DNA of 22,468 bases from assembly GCA_902984215.1 (NCBI GenBank), contig CADWAF010000116.1, positions 1-22,468 on the forward strand, written 5' to 3'. This document shows positions 7,655 to 16,184 of the stretch, in pieces (positions within the stretch are counted from its first letter, which is position 1; every line of letters begins with the position of its first letter). Under the pieces are notes generated by a model, which had not been told where the DNA came from, did not search any database, and saw nothing but the letters and a program-made list of their open reading frames with translations. The position numbers were made by a program, and so were the translations under genes. This DNA is from Willaertia magna (Eukaryota; Heterolobosea; Eutetramitea; Acrasida; Naegleriidae).

Positions 7655-8821
7655 ATGAAGAGACTAGGTTTGTTATTGTCATCTTTTCGTTCCAATAATT
7701 GTCATTACGGAAAGATGATTAATAATAAAAGAATAAATAATAATGCTTATTTATTAAAACAATCAAATCAACCATTTGTTCATTCCAAATGTTTATCTAC
7801 TTCTCTTTATAATGAATTATCTTCATCTACTATTAATAATAATTTAGATAATACTATTAATAATAATATTAATTTAGATAATAATAATTTAATAAATAAT
7901 TCAATTGTAATGAATAATAAAATTATAAAAATTAATGAATTATTAAATTTATTAAAAGAAGAAATGAAATTAAATCACATAAATGATTTAAAAAAATTAG
8001 AAATTAATAATTTAAATAATTTAGAATTATATTCATTAAAATGGAATGCATTTATTCAATCTTTAAATTTATCATTTTATAAAATTTTATTAAATAATGA
8101 TAAATCTATTGAAATAATACAATCACCAAATATGGAAGATTCAGAATATATTTATAATATTTTATTAAAAATTATACCAATTAAAAATCAAATTTATCAA
8201 TCACTACAAGAAAATACAAATATAGAAAATAATATTTATAATTTAATAAAAGAATTATCAATTGAAATTGGATTTAAAGAATGTAATAAATTTAAAAATA
8301 AATTAAAAGATAAAGATATTGAATTAATTTATAAAAAAACATTTGAATTATTAATGAATGATGAATTTTATTTTAAAGAATTAAATAAAATTAATGAATT
8401 AAAAATTAAAGATTTATATAAAAGAATTGATTTAACAAAATTAATTATTTCACAAGCTCAATTACAAACAATTATTTCACTTTACAATGATCATTCTATT
8501 TTAATGGATCATTACATTCCAAATATAGAAAATATGGAAACAAATAATTCAATTAATAATGAAATGAATATTATAAATAAAGAAATTAATTTATATGAAA
8601 ATGAATTATGGTTACATTATAGATTATCATTAGAAGAATGGTATCATTGTAAAGGATGTCTAAATTTAGAATTAATTGATTTAAATAGAGAATTTCATGA
8701 TTGGTTATTAGATATAATTGTTGGAAAATATAAAAAGAAAAATAGACAAATTATTTATATTATTTCCATTTTAATTGGTATATCTATTATTTTTTTATTA
8801 CTTTTTTATTTTATGAAATAA
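7655..8821 (+). CDS. Hypothetical protein with presequence-like N-terminus and C-terminal membrane anchor (388 aa)
   Basis: I do not recognise the family. The first 60 residues are poor in acidic residues, with Arg/Lys, Ser and Leu (MKRLGLLLSSFRSNN...), like a mitochondrial targeting peptide. An Asn-rich stretch (about 60-90) follows, then a mostly helical, Leu/Asn/Lys/Glu-rich body. A more complex, Trp-rich block lies near 320-360 (LWLHYRLSLEEWYHCKGC... EFHDWLLDIIVG). The protein ends with a basic KYKKKNR and one hydrophobic segment (about 365-386) that finishes just before the C-terminal MK, as in tail-anchored proteins. The ATG lies only 7 bp after the TRM1 stop, on the same strand and in a different frame. 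Its promoter must therefore be inside TRM1, unless the two are co-transcribed. In-frame Met codons downstream (residue 21 and beyond) are alternative starts. Confidence 0.65.
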   Translation: MKRLGLLLSSFRSNNCHYGKMINNKRINNNAYLLKQSNQPFVHSKCLSTSLYNELSSSTINNNLDNTINNNINLDNNNLINNSIVMNNKIIKINELLNLLKEEMKLNHINDLKKLEINNLNNLELYSLKWNAFIQSLNLSFYKILLNNDKSIEIIQSPNMEDSEYIYNILLKIIPIKNQIYQSLQENTNIENNIYNLIKELSIEIGFKECNKFKNKLKDKDIELIYKKTFELLMNDEFYFKELNKINELKIKDLYKRIDLTKLIISQAQLQTIISLYNDHSILMDHYIPNIENMETNNSINNEMNIINKEINLYENELWLHYRLSLEEWYHCKGCLNLELIDLNREFHDWLLDIIVGKYKKKNRQIIYIISILIGISIIFLLLFYFMK

Positions 8822-9028
8822 ATAAATGAAAAGATTCTTTTTAGATCTTTAATGAATCCAAATCCTTTTTGAAAAAACAACCCTTTAAAATCCTTTTCAA
8901 TAAAATAACCGCTTGTTGTTGTTCATGAAAGCAATGAAAGCAATAATTTCTTCCGTTAATGCATCTATAATGCCAAAGGACTTGTCACTTTTCTAGCCCA
9001 ACAATAATTTTTTTTTGAAAAATAAAAA
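8822..9028. promoter_or_regulatory. Spacer and promoter upstream of the LRR/RGS gene
   Basis: This 207-bp tandem spacer contains two T-run/G/A-run elements (8866-8877 and 9008-9022), a duplicated ATGAAAGCA (8925-8942), and a weak AAAGAT/ATCTTT inverted repeat near 8831-8850. No additional gene was seen. Confidence 0.4.
9008..9022 (+). promoter_or_regulatory. T-run/G/A-run element upstream of the LRR/RGS gene
   Basis: T9-G-A5 ends 6 bp before the ATG at 9029. A second weaker copy (T5-G-A6) is at 8866-8877 in the same 207-bp spacer. It is one member of the recurrent element described in the findings; a core-promoter or start-site role is inferred from position only. Confidence 0.4.
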
Positions 9029-12000
9029 ATGTCATCCCAAAAATCTTTTTCTTCGCCCAGTAATAACAATCCCCTCACCGCAAATTTGTCCTTGTTAATG
9101 GACGTCAATACAGCAACATCTTCTTCCGTTTCATCATCATCTACATTATCATTAAAGGATGGAAATACTCCAACAGAAATTTCCTTTTTAACTTCTTCTC
9201 CACCTCATAATAGTAATAACACTAGTACTACTGCTATTACTAATTTAAACCAACATCATCATCATACAACAAATCATACAACAAATCATACAATAAATCA
9301 TACAATAATTAATAGTAATAATGGTTCTAAAAATGGTAGTAATTCAACACCAAATTTACCAGTTCCTTCTTCTCATAGTACTATTTTTGGTAATGTTACT
9401 GTTGGTAGTAATGTTAATAATAATGGTAGTAGTGCATTTAGTTCTATTTTTGGGAATAATAGTAATACTACTAGTTTTTTTAATACTCCTATAAAAGGAA
9501 ATGTAAGTCCAAATAGTGGATTTAAATCAAATAGTTTTACAACATTTACAACACCTATTCAAAATAGTAATATTCCAACAAATTCTTTAAATAATTGTTT
9601 ACAATCAACCAATTTGGTATTACAAAATAGTTTACAAAATAATAATTTACAAAATACTTTACAAAATAAAAATGAAAATTTAGAAAATAAAAATTCAATA
9701 AAAAACTTTTTAGAAATTGATTCTAAAAATTATACAAATTTAGAATTAAAAATTATTGTAAATGAAAATGAAGATTTTAATTTCCAAATTTATCAAAAAA
9801 TTCAAAATGAATTTCAAAAAATAGATACACTTACTATAATAGGGAATTCTAAATTTAATTTTTTTAATCAAATAAATAATGAAAAACAATTTGGGAAATT
9901 TAATTATAAAAATATTACAAAAATATTTATTACAAAATTAAATTTAAATTTTTGTAATCTTACAAATAAATTTGTAAAATATTTATTTTTAGATGAAAGT
10001 TTACAAAATAATTTATTTGAATTAAATTTAAATTCAAATAAAATTGATAAAATTTCAAAAAAAATTAAAAAATTAAAAAAATTAGAAAATTTATTTTTAG
10101 AAAAAAATAACTTTACAAAATTTCCAAATCAAGTATTAGAATGTAAATATTTAAAAAATTTAAATTTATCAAATAATTTTATTGAAAATATAGAAATTAA
10201 AAAAAAATATGATTACAATATTAAATTTCTAAATTTATCAAATAATTTTATAAATGGAAATTTAGATTTTTTATTTGATTTTAAATTTTTAGAAAATTTA
10301 AATATTTCTAAAAATAATTTATTAAACTTTACAATTTTAAATGAAAGAACACATCACAATTTAATGGAATTAAATTTAACAAATTGTCAACTGGAAATGT
10401 CAATAAATTTAATTAATTTTTTAAAAAAATGTCCAAAATTAAAAATTTTAAAAATTAATTTAAATAATTTAAATAATTTAAATTTATTTAATGAAATTAA
10501 AGGTTTAACTTTTTTAAGAAATTTAGAATTAAATAATTGTAAAATAGATAATTTATTACCAATTATAAATACTTTTACAAATTTAGAAATTTTAAATTTA
10601 AATGAAAATTTAATTGAAAATTTAAATTTTTTAGAAAATATAAATTCAAATATAGAAGTTTTATATTTAAATAAAAATAAAATTAAAAATTTAAATAATT
10701 TTTTATTTTTAAAAAGTTTAACTTATTTAGATTTATCTAAAAATAATATACTAAATATAGAATTAGAAAATTTATCTTGTCAACCTTTAAGAACTTTAAA
10801 TTTAAGTTACAATTCCATTTTAGAAATTAAAAATTTAAATTTATTAAAATTCTTAAAAAATTTAAATTTATCACACAACCAATTGACAACATTTCCTTTT
10901 AAAGAAATTACAAAAAGATTAGAAGATTTAAATATTAGTTTTAATAAAATAAATAATTTAAATGAATTAACTAATTTAGTAATTACAAATTTATATTCTT
11001 TAGATTTAAGTTTTAATCCATTACAATGGGATATTGACAATACTTTACAAAATTTATTAAATTTAGAAAATTTAGAATATTTAAATTTATCTTTTACAAA
11101 TTTAAATAATTTACATTTAGAAAAATTACAAATTTGGAATCATTTAAATTATTTAAATCAATTAATTTTAAATAGAAATTTTATAAATTTTAAAAATATT
11201 AAAAATATTAAAAAAGATTTAAAAATTGAATTATTTTATAATTATTTAGAAATTACAAATTTGGAAGATGAAGAAATTGTAATGGAAGATGAACATTTAA
11301 ATAATTTAGATATTTTAAGTGATGATGGTGGTGATAATATTACAAATAAGGAAAATGTCACAACAATTATTGAAAGTGTCACAGAAAATAATTGTCAAAA
11401 TAATTGTCAATTATTGACAAGAACAAATTGTAATTATCCAGAAATACAATATTTATTTAATCATCATTTTATTTTATTAAATGGAAATTATTTACATTTA
11501 TTTAATAAAGATTATTCTAATTATGGTAAAATTATAATAACGAATAATTCTAAAAATAATGAAAATATTACAACAACTATAGATCAATTAAATTACAATG
11601 ATATACTACCCTATTATATACCAAATCAAAATAATAACCCAAATTTAGATAATAATTTAGAAAATAATATAGATAATAATATAGATAATGATATTTTAAT
11701 AATTAATTCTAAAAATAAATTAACATTTAAAATTTTAGAAGAATGTTATCATTTCATTAAAAATAAGAATGAATTTATAATTTTATCAGATTTTAATGAA
11801 AATTTAGAAATTTCAAATACCATTTTAATTTCATATATTTTACAATCACAAATTGGATTTAGATTAGAAAGTGCAATTGCCTATTTAAAAGATCAATTTA
11901 TTTTAAATAATTTAAATAATTTATATTTTCAAAATTATTTTAATACTTTACAAAATAATACTTTACAAAATTATATAAATCCATTATTAAATTGGAATAA

Positions 12001-12457
12001 TCATTTATTATTACAATTTGATTTAAAAATTAGAGAAGAAAGATTACAAAATTTATCACCAATGAAACAAATTTTAGAACGTGATGATTTACGTACACAA
12101 TTTAAACATTATAGTTTAACAGAACAATCTATACAAAATGTACTATTTTGGGAAAAGATTGAATTAGGATATAAAATGGAATATTTAAATTTAGAAAGAC
12201 AAAAAATTGCAATTACAATATTTAATGAATTTATTAAAGAAAATTCTGAACATCAATTAAATATTTCAAATTCACAAATTGTACAAATTAGGAAATGTAT
12301 TTTTATTGATGAAGAAAAATTAATTGTTTATCCTTATTTATCATTTCATTTATTTGATTCTTTAATTAGTACGATTGAAATGTTAATGATGGATACTTTA
12401 AAGAGATTTCAACAACAAAAAAGTAATGATAGTAATATTATATCACCTAGAAAGTAA
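9029..12457 (+). CDS. Leucine-rich-repeat protein with degenerate phosphatase-like region and RGS domain (1142 aa)
   Basis: The N-terminal 220 residues are Ser/Asn/Thr-rich, with an HTTN repeat. About 17 leucine-rich repeats follow between roughly 330 and 740, with clear LxxLxLxxNxI cores such as LKNLNLSNNFI, LTYLDLSKNNI and LKNLNLSHNQL. Residues about 803-970 resemble a dual-specificity phosphatase: a KIIITN strand, a helix ILEECYHFI, then FIILSDF...TILISYILQSQIGFRLESAIAYLKDQ. The HCX5R catalytic loop is not present: the Cys position looks like F922 and the Arg position like I928. Residues about 1010-1130 match an RGS domain (QILERDDLRTQFKHY, NVLFWEKIELGYK, IFNEFIKE, MDTLKRF), which speeds GTP hydrolysis by G-alpha proteins. 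LRR and RGS are fairly sure; the phosphatase-like part is inference. Likely a cytosolic signalling scaffold. Confidence 0.85.
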   Translation: MSSQKSFSSPSNNNPLTANLSLLMDVNTATSSSVSSSSTLSLKDGNTPTEISFLTSSPPHNSNNTSTTAITNLNQHHHHTTNHTTNHTINHTIINSNNGSKNGSNSTPNLPVPSSHSTIFGNVTVGSNVNNNGSSAFSSIFGNNSNTTSFFNTPIKGNVSPNSGFKSNSFTTFTTPIQNSNIPTNSLNNCLQSTNLVLQNSLQNNNLQNTLQNKNENLENKNSIKNFLEIDSKNYTNLELKIIVNENEDFNFQIYQKIQNEFQKIDTLTIIGNSKFNFFNQINNEKQFGKFNYKNITKIFITKLNLNFCNLTNKFVKYLFLDESLQNNLFELNLNSNKIDKISKKIKKLKKLENLFLEKNNFTKFPNQVLECKYLKNLNLSNNFIENIEIKKKYDYNIKFLNLSNNFINGNLDFLFDFKFLENLNISKNNLLNFTILNERTHHNLMELNLTNCQLEMSINLINFLKKCPKLKILKINLNNLNNLNLFNEIKGLTFLRNLELNNCKIDNLLPIINTFTNLEILNLNENLIENLNFLENINSNIEVLYLNKNKIKNLNNFLFLKSLTYLDLSKNNILNIELENLSCQPLRTLNLSYNSILEIKNLNLLKFLKNLNLSHNQLTTFPFKEITKRLEDLNISFNKINNLNELTNLVITNLYSLDLSFNPLQWDIDNTLQNLLNLENLEYLNLSFTNLNNLHLEKLQIWNHLNYLNQLILNRNFINFKNIKNIKKDLKIELFYNYLEITNLEDEEIVMEDEHLNNLDILSDDGGDNITNKENVTTIIESVTENNCQNNCQLLTRTNCNYPEIQYLFNHHFILLNGNYLHLFNKDYSNYGKIIITNNSKNNENITTTIDQLNYNDILPYYIPNQNNNPNLDNNLENNIDNNIDNDILIINSKNKLTFKILEECYHFIKNKNEFIILSDFNENLEISNTILISYILQSQIGFRLESAIAYLKDQFILNNLNNLYFQNYFNTLQNNTLQNYINPLLNWNNHLLLQFDLKIREERLQNLSPMKQILERDDLRTQFKHYSLTEQSIQNVLFWEKIELGYKMEYLNLERQKIAITIFNEFIKENSEHQLNISNSQIVQIRKCIFIDEEKLIVYPYLSFHLFDSLISTIEMLMMDTLKRFQQQKSNDSNIISPRK
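9263..9310 (+). repeat. Four tandem 12-bp units encoding HTTN-type repeats
   Basis: CATACAACAAAT is repeated four times with single-base changes in the later copies, encoding HTTN, HTTN, HTIN, HTII. It lies in the disordered N-terminal region of the LRR/RGS protein. A preceding CAT run adds further His codons. Confidence 0.75.
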
Positions 12458-12483
12458 ATTTATGCAATTACCTCAAATATCTT

Positions 12484-13224
12484 TTATTGTTTAGAGTAGT
12501 CCCTTGCCCCAAAGATCGTTGATCCAACCCTTACATTTGTACTACCATATTCAATAGCCATTTCATAATCTGAGCTCATACCCATAGAGAGCTCGAATGG
12601 ATGTAAGGATTTTAATGTCTCAATTTGGTCAAGTAAATAATTTTTGTATTCCACTAATTTTTCAAAATCAGGGTTTTTATCTAATTGGTGTGAATGTTCA
12701 ACACTACCTATAGTCATTAAACCATTAAATGTCAAATGAGGACACTTTTCTAAAATATATTTTACAACTTCTAAACATTCCTCCTTAGTGTTAATTCCTC
12801 CTTTGTTTTCTTCACTTGATGTATTAACTTGAACTAAAATATTTAAATTATTATTTCTTTGTGATGCAGCCCAATATTTTTCTAAGCCTTGTGCAATTTT
12901 AACTCTATCTACAGTTTCAACCATGTAGAGATTTTCAACTTTTTCAACTAATTGTTTAATTTTATTTGATTGTAAATGTCCAATAAAGTGCCATTTAATT
13001 TCCTTCGGTAATACTTGAGCTTTGTCACAAAGTTCTTGAATATAATTTTCTCCAAAATGTAAATGTCCTGTATTATCATAAATTTCTTTAATTGCTTCAA
13101 TCGGTTTAGTTTTGCTTACTGCTACTAACCTACAAGTATCTTCCGATCTATTTAAACGTTTTAAGGTATTGGCAATATTTTGTTTTACCAAGTGAAAAGC
13201 CTTCACCACTTCCGAACCACTCAT
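12484..13224 (-). CDS. PLPBP: Pyridoxal phosphate homeostasis protein (YggS/PROSC family, 246 aa)
   Basis: This is the single-domain PLP-binding TIM-barrel protein (YggS in bacteria, PROSC/PLPBP in animals). It holds pyridoxal 5'-phosphate and keeps free PLP levels in check, without known enzymatic activity. The PLP lysine is K38 in LVAVSKTKP. Other family blocks are HFGENYIQEL, KWHFIGHLQSNK, the NILVQVNTSSEENKGG strand, LTFNGLMTIG, and the phosphate-binding end SMGMSSDYEMAIEYGSTNVRVGSTIFG. Length and order fit the family exactly, with no N-terminal targeting extension, so cytosolic location is likely. The gene is convergent with the LRR/RGS gene (26 bp between stops). Its start is 87 bp from the stop of the PI31 gene on the same strand. 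It lacks the Asn tracts of its neighbours. Confidence 0.95.
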   Translation of the reverse strand: MSGSEVVKAFHLVKQNIANTLKRLNRSEDTCRLVAVSKTKPIEAIKEIYDNTGHLHFGENYIQELCDKAQVLPKEIKWHFIGHLQSNKIKQLVEKVENLYMVETVDRVKIAQGLEKYWAASQRNNNLNILVQVNTSSEENKGGINTKEECLEVVKYILEKCPHLTFNGLMTIGSVEHSHQLDKNPDFEKLVEYKNYLLDQIETLKSLHPFELSMGMSSDYEMAIEYGSTNVRVGSTIFGARDYSKQ

Positions 13225-13311
13225 TGTATTTTTTTTAAAATAAAAATAAACTTTACAAAATATTTTTTATTTATTTACTTTACAATATTATTATTTACTT
13301 ACACAATAAAA

Positions 13312-14496
13312 TTACATATAAAAGTGTGAATAATCATCGTCATCTAAATCTCTTGGTGGTCTATGGTGATTTGGATTTGGTTCTCCTCCAGTAAATCCAC
13401 TACCACCTGTTCCTCTGCCAGTTCCTCTTCCACCAAATGGTGCATTAGGATAGATTGGATCAAATCTTACACCTGGTGGAGTGTTTGGACCTGTTCCTCT
13501 ACCTCCACCTGGGAATACACCTCTACCTCCAAATATTGGGTTATTTGGACCAACTTGATTTCCAGGGAATCCTCCTAATCCTCCACTACCACCACCTCTG
13601 AAAGGACGTGGAACTGGATAGTTTCCAACATTTGGGTATAAATCTTCGTCACCAAATGAAGGGTGTAATGGTGGACCTTGTTGTAAAGGTGGTCTTCTAA
13701 TTCTTAATGGATCATAATCATCATAATCTTCATCATAATCAATTAAACGATTAGGTATTATTCTTTCAGGTACTGGATTAGGAATTTCTGTTGCAGTACC
13801 ACCAGTATTATTATTAGTGTTACTTGTTGTTGTAGAAGATGCTTCATATCCTTCTTTAGGAACTAAATTGTTTTGAATTTGAACTTTAAATTGATATTCT
13901 AAATCATTTAAATTATTAAATAAATCTAATAAATCAATTGAACTTGCATCATTAACATTTTGAATTGATTGTTGTAAATTATGAAGAGTATTTAGATTAA
14001 TAAAATTAAAAATATTTGAAATTTCCATTTGATGGATTTGTTCTTTTGCTTGTTGATCATTTTCCATTTGATTTGTAAATTCTTTGTTAAATAATAAAGT
14101 TGTTGCGCAGATTAATACCTTTTGTGGACCCATATTTATAATTTTAAGTAAAAAAGTAAATGTTCTTTGTGAATGTTTATATTTAAAGGTAAAAACTTCT
14201 CTATTAAAATTATTACCATTTTCATTTAAATCTAACCATTCTTTTGGTGGTAAAATATGTTCTGTATCTGATACTTCTATTGGTGGTTCTGTTTCATTCA
14301 TTCCAACACAATGAAATCCATGTTTTAACATTAAGAAATGTAAAGCTAAAACTATTAATGTATGTGGTTTACATGTTTTAATTAAATGATATTTTAATTC
14401 TTTACTAATCTGTAAATCTGTTAAATATTCTACTATGGTTGATCTAACCAAACCTTTGTTGTTATTGTTATTGCTTGAAGATTGTTGTTGACTCAT
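13312..14496 (-). CDS. PSMF1: Proteasome regulator PI31 (394 aa)
   Basis: PI31 binds the 20S proteasome and modulates its activity or assembly/transport. The N-terminal half (about 18-190) fits the FP (Fbxo7/PI31) domain, including LHFLMLKHGFHCVG, a KYKHSQRTFTFLLKII strand pair and PQKVLICATTLLFN. After a Thr/Asn-rich linker comes the Pro/Gly-rich C-terminal PI31 region. It has DYDPLRI near 259-265, then Gly-Arg-Gly repeats around GVRFDPIYPNAPFGGRG, close to the family GARFDPIGP block. The protein ends FYM, which fits the HbYX (hydrophobic-Tyr-any) proteasome-docking tail of the family. The start is the first ATG, in an A-rich context. The gene diverges from ARP6 over 226 bp. Length is somewhat above the animal proteins because of the linker. 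Confidence 0.88.
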   Translation of the reverse strand: MSQQQSSSNNNNNKGLVRSTIVEYLTDLQISKELKYHLIKTCKPHTLIVLALHFLMLKHGFHCVGMNETEPPIEVSDTEHILPPKEWLDLNENGNNFNREVFTFKYKHSQRTFTFLLKIINMGPQKVLICATTLLFNKEFTNQMENDQQAKEQIHQMEISNIFNFINLNTLHNLQQSIQNVNDASSIDLLDLFNNLNDLEYQFKVQIQNNLVPKEGYEASSTTTSNTNNNTGGTATEIPNPVPERIIPNRLIDYDEDYDDYDPLRIRRPPLQQGPPLHPSFGDEDLYPNVGNYPVPRPFRGGGSGGLGGFPGNQVGPNNPIFGGRGVFPGGGRGTGPNTPPGVRFDPIYPNAPFGGRGTGRGTGGSGFTGGEPNPNHHRPPRDLDDDDYSHFYM

Positions 14497-14722
14497 TTTT
14501 TAATTTGATATTTTTTGCCGGGATTGAAAAATTATTTTTTCTTGTAGTGTATTTATACTTTTAAACAGTTTTGTAATATTTCCTTTTCCTATTTTTATAC
14601 TATACCAGTGTTAATACCATTTTCCTTAAAGTTTACACACGTGACATGCAATACTGTCAAAGAAAAGTGTTAAGTTATGTGTTTTTTTACAATCTTTACA
14701 ATGAATTTTATTTTAAAAAAAA
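14497..14722. promoter_or_regulatory. Divergent promoter of PI31 and ARP6
   Basis: This 226-bp spacer is AT-rich, with a palindromic E-box CACGTG (14638-14643, in CACGTGAC). Such sites bind bHLH or bZIP factors in many eukaryotes. An ATG at 14701 opens a 13-codon frame that runs through the ARP6 start codon and ends in TGA at 14742. If transcription starts upstream of it, this would be an overlapping upstream ORF. Confidence 0.4.
14638..14643. promoter_or_regulatory. E-box CACGTG
   Basis: This palindromic CACGTG is followed by AC, 80 bp upstream of ARP6 and about 140 bp upstream of PI31. bHLH and some bZIP factors bind this core. It is a single short site, so chance is possible. Confidence 0.3.
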
Positions 14723-16006
14723 ATGAATACACTGGTTATTGACAATGGTGGAGATTCAATAAAAATCGGAACTGCACCAACCACACCAGAAGAAATAAAA
14801 CAATTAAATGATACTCAACCACATATAATTCCAAATCTAATTGCTAAACATAAAAGTAAAAATGTAACTACAGGTGGAAATAAATTTTATATTGGAGATC
14901 AATTACAATTAGATTGTCCTAGTTACGCTAGTTTATTATATAGAAGACCAATAGAAAGAGGATATATAACAGATTGTGAAACTCAATCAATTATATGGGA
15001 AAATATATTTAATAAATATTTTACAAATATACCTATAAATGAAAGTAGAATAATGTTAACACATCAACCATTTACTCCACCAACTTTACAAAAAGATACA
15101 TGTCAATTAATATTTGAATATTTTGGATTTAAAGAATATAGTTCGCTTTCTAGTCAATATTGTAGTTTTTATGGGTATTTAAATGAATTACAATTAAATC
15201 AATTAACTCAACCTAATCATCCAATTGTTGAAACAGAAAGTTGTTTAATTATTGATTCTGGATTTAGTTTTACACATATAGTTCCAATATTAAATAAATT
15301 ACCTGTTAAAGAAGCAATTCAGAGGATTGACATTGGAGGAAAAGCATTAACGAATTATTTAAAAGAATTAGTTTCATTAAGATATTATGATATGATGGAA
15401 GAAACTTATTTAATGAATATTGTAAAAGAAAGATTATGTTATGTTTCAAATGATTTTATGTCTGAATTAAAATCTGCAGAATGTTTAGATTCCCCTTTAT
15501 TTAAAGATTATGTCTTACCTGATTATAAACATTCAAAAACAGGATATGTATTAGAGAATAATAATAATAACGTAAATGAAGATATACAGATTTTAAGGCT
15601 TAATAATGAAAGAATTTCAGTTCCCGAATTACTCTTTCATCCTTCCGATATTGGTTTAAATCAATCTGGAATAATAGAGACTGCTGGAAGAATGATATCT
15701 TCAAAAGTATTATTTCAATCTCCTGTGGAACAAGCAATTTTATTTGATTCTATATTATTAACTGGAGGAAATACAAAGTTTAAAGGTTTTGCTGAAAGAG
15801 TTCAAAAAGAGATGAGAACATATGCTCCACAAGAGTTTAATTCTGTAAGAGTACATACAAGTAAGGATCCTATAACATTAAGTTGGAGAGGAGCAGCTGC
15901 TTTTGTAGCTCAACAAGAAAAACTTTTAAAAGAAAATTACACAGTAACAAAAGAAGAATATGAAGAAATAGGATTTGAAATTTGTCAAGATAAATTTACA
16001 ATTTAA
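14723..16006 (+). CDS. ARP6: Actin-related protein 6 (427 aa)
   Basis: ARP6 is a nuclear actin-fold subunit of the SWR1/SRCAP remodeller that exchanges H2A for H2A.Z. The actin fold is shown by the phosphate-1 loop LVIDNGGDSIKIG at the N-terminus, the phosphate-2 stretch CLIIDSGFSFTHIVPI, the IDIGGKALTNYLKELVS block, and ILLTGGNTKFKGFAERV near the end. Features typical of ARP6 rather than actin are RRPIERGYITDCETQ, FHPSDIGLNQSGI, DPITLSWRGAAAF, and the C-terminus VTKEEYEEIGFEICQDKF. Length fits the 400-430 residues of the family. The ATG is preceded by nine A residues; an out-of-frame ATG lies 22 bp upstream. The gene is convergent with NDUFA6, with 178 bp between stops, and lacks the Asn tracts of its neighbours. 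Confidence 0.93.
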   Translation: MNTLVIDNGGDSIKIGTAPTTPEEIKQLNDTQPHIIPNLIAKHKSKNVTTGGNKFYIGDQLQLDCPSYASLLYRRPIERGYITDCETQSIIWENIFNKYFTNIPINESRIMLTHQPFTPPTLQKDTCQLIFEYFGFKEYSSLSSQYCSFYGYLNELQLNQLTQPNHPIVETESCLIIDSGFSFTHIVPILNKLPVKEAIQRIDIGGKALTNYLKELVSLRYYDMMEETYLMNIVKERLCYVSNDFMSELKSAECLDSPLFKDYVLPDYKHSKTGYVLENNNNNVNEDIQILRLNNERISVPELLFHPSDIGLNQSGIIETAGRMISSKVLFQSPVEQAILFDSILLTGGNTKFKGFAERVQKEMRTYAPQEFNSVRVHTSKDPITLSWRGAAAFVAQQEKLLKENYTVTKEEYEEIGFEICQDKFTI

Positions 16007-16184
16007 AATCTTTTTGTCAACATTGGCGTTAACTAAAACAACAAAGAAAATTGTGAAAATAATCATTAATAAAATTTTTGTTTTATATAATTTAACAGTT
16101 TTGTTCCTACAAAATTAAACAAGAAGGACCCTAAATTAATATAATGAGGAATATAGTGAATCAGTAGTACATCTTATAAATTAT
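16007..16184. other. Convergent 3' region between ARP6 and NDUFA6
   Basis: These 178 bp separate the two stop codons. They are AT-rich, with AATAAA on the plus strand near 16068 that could serve ARP6. I see no gene or RNA in it. Confidence 0.4.

Noticed and set aside
7640..7655. Programmed frameshift joining TRM1 to orf388
   Set aside because: The A-run lies after the TRM1 stop, and the orf388 frame is closed by a TAG at 7637-7639. TRM1 also already ends in a typical tail, so a fusion is unlikely.
10807..11040. Minus-strand frame inside the LRR gene
   Set aside because: Shadow of the LRR coding frame; no independent support.
12484..13224. Recent bacterial transfer of the YggS-type gene
   Set aside because: The family is universal in eukaryotes, and the codon use and A-rich start match the neighbours.
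13363..14314. Plus-strand frames opposite the PI31 gene
   Set aside because: The Ser/Trp/Thr composition is the antisense of Gly/Pro/Arg codons; the PI31 domains on the minus strand explain the DNA.
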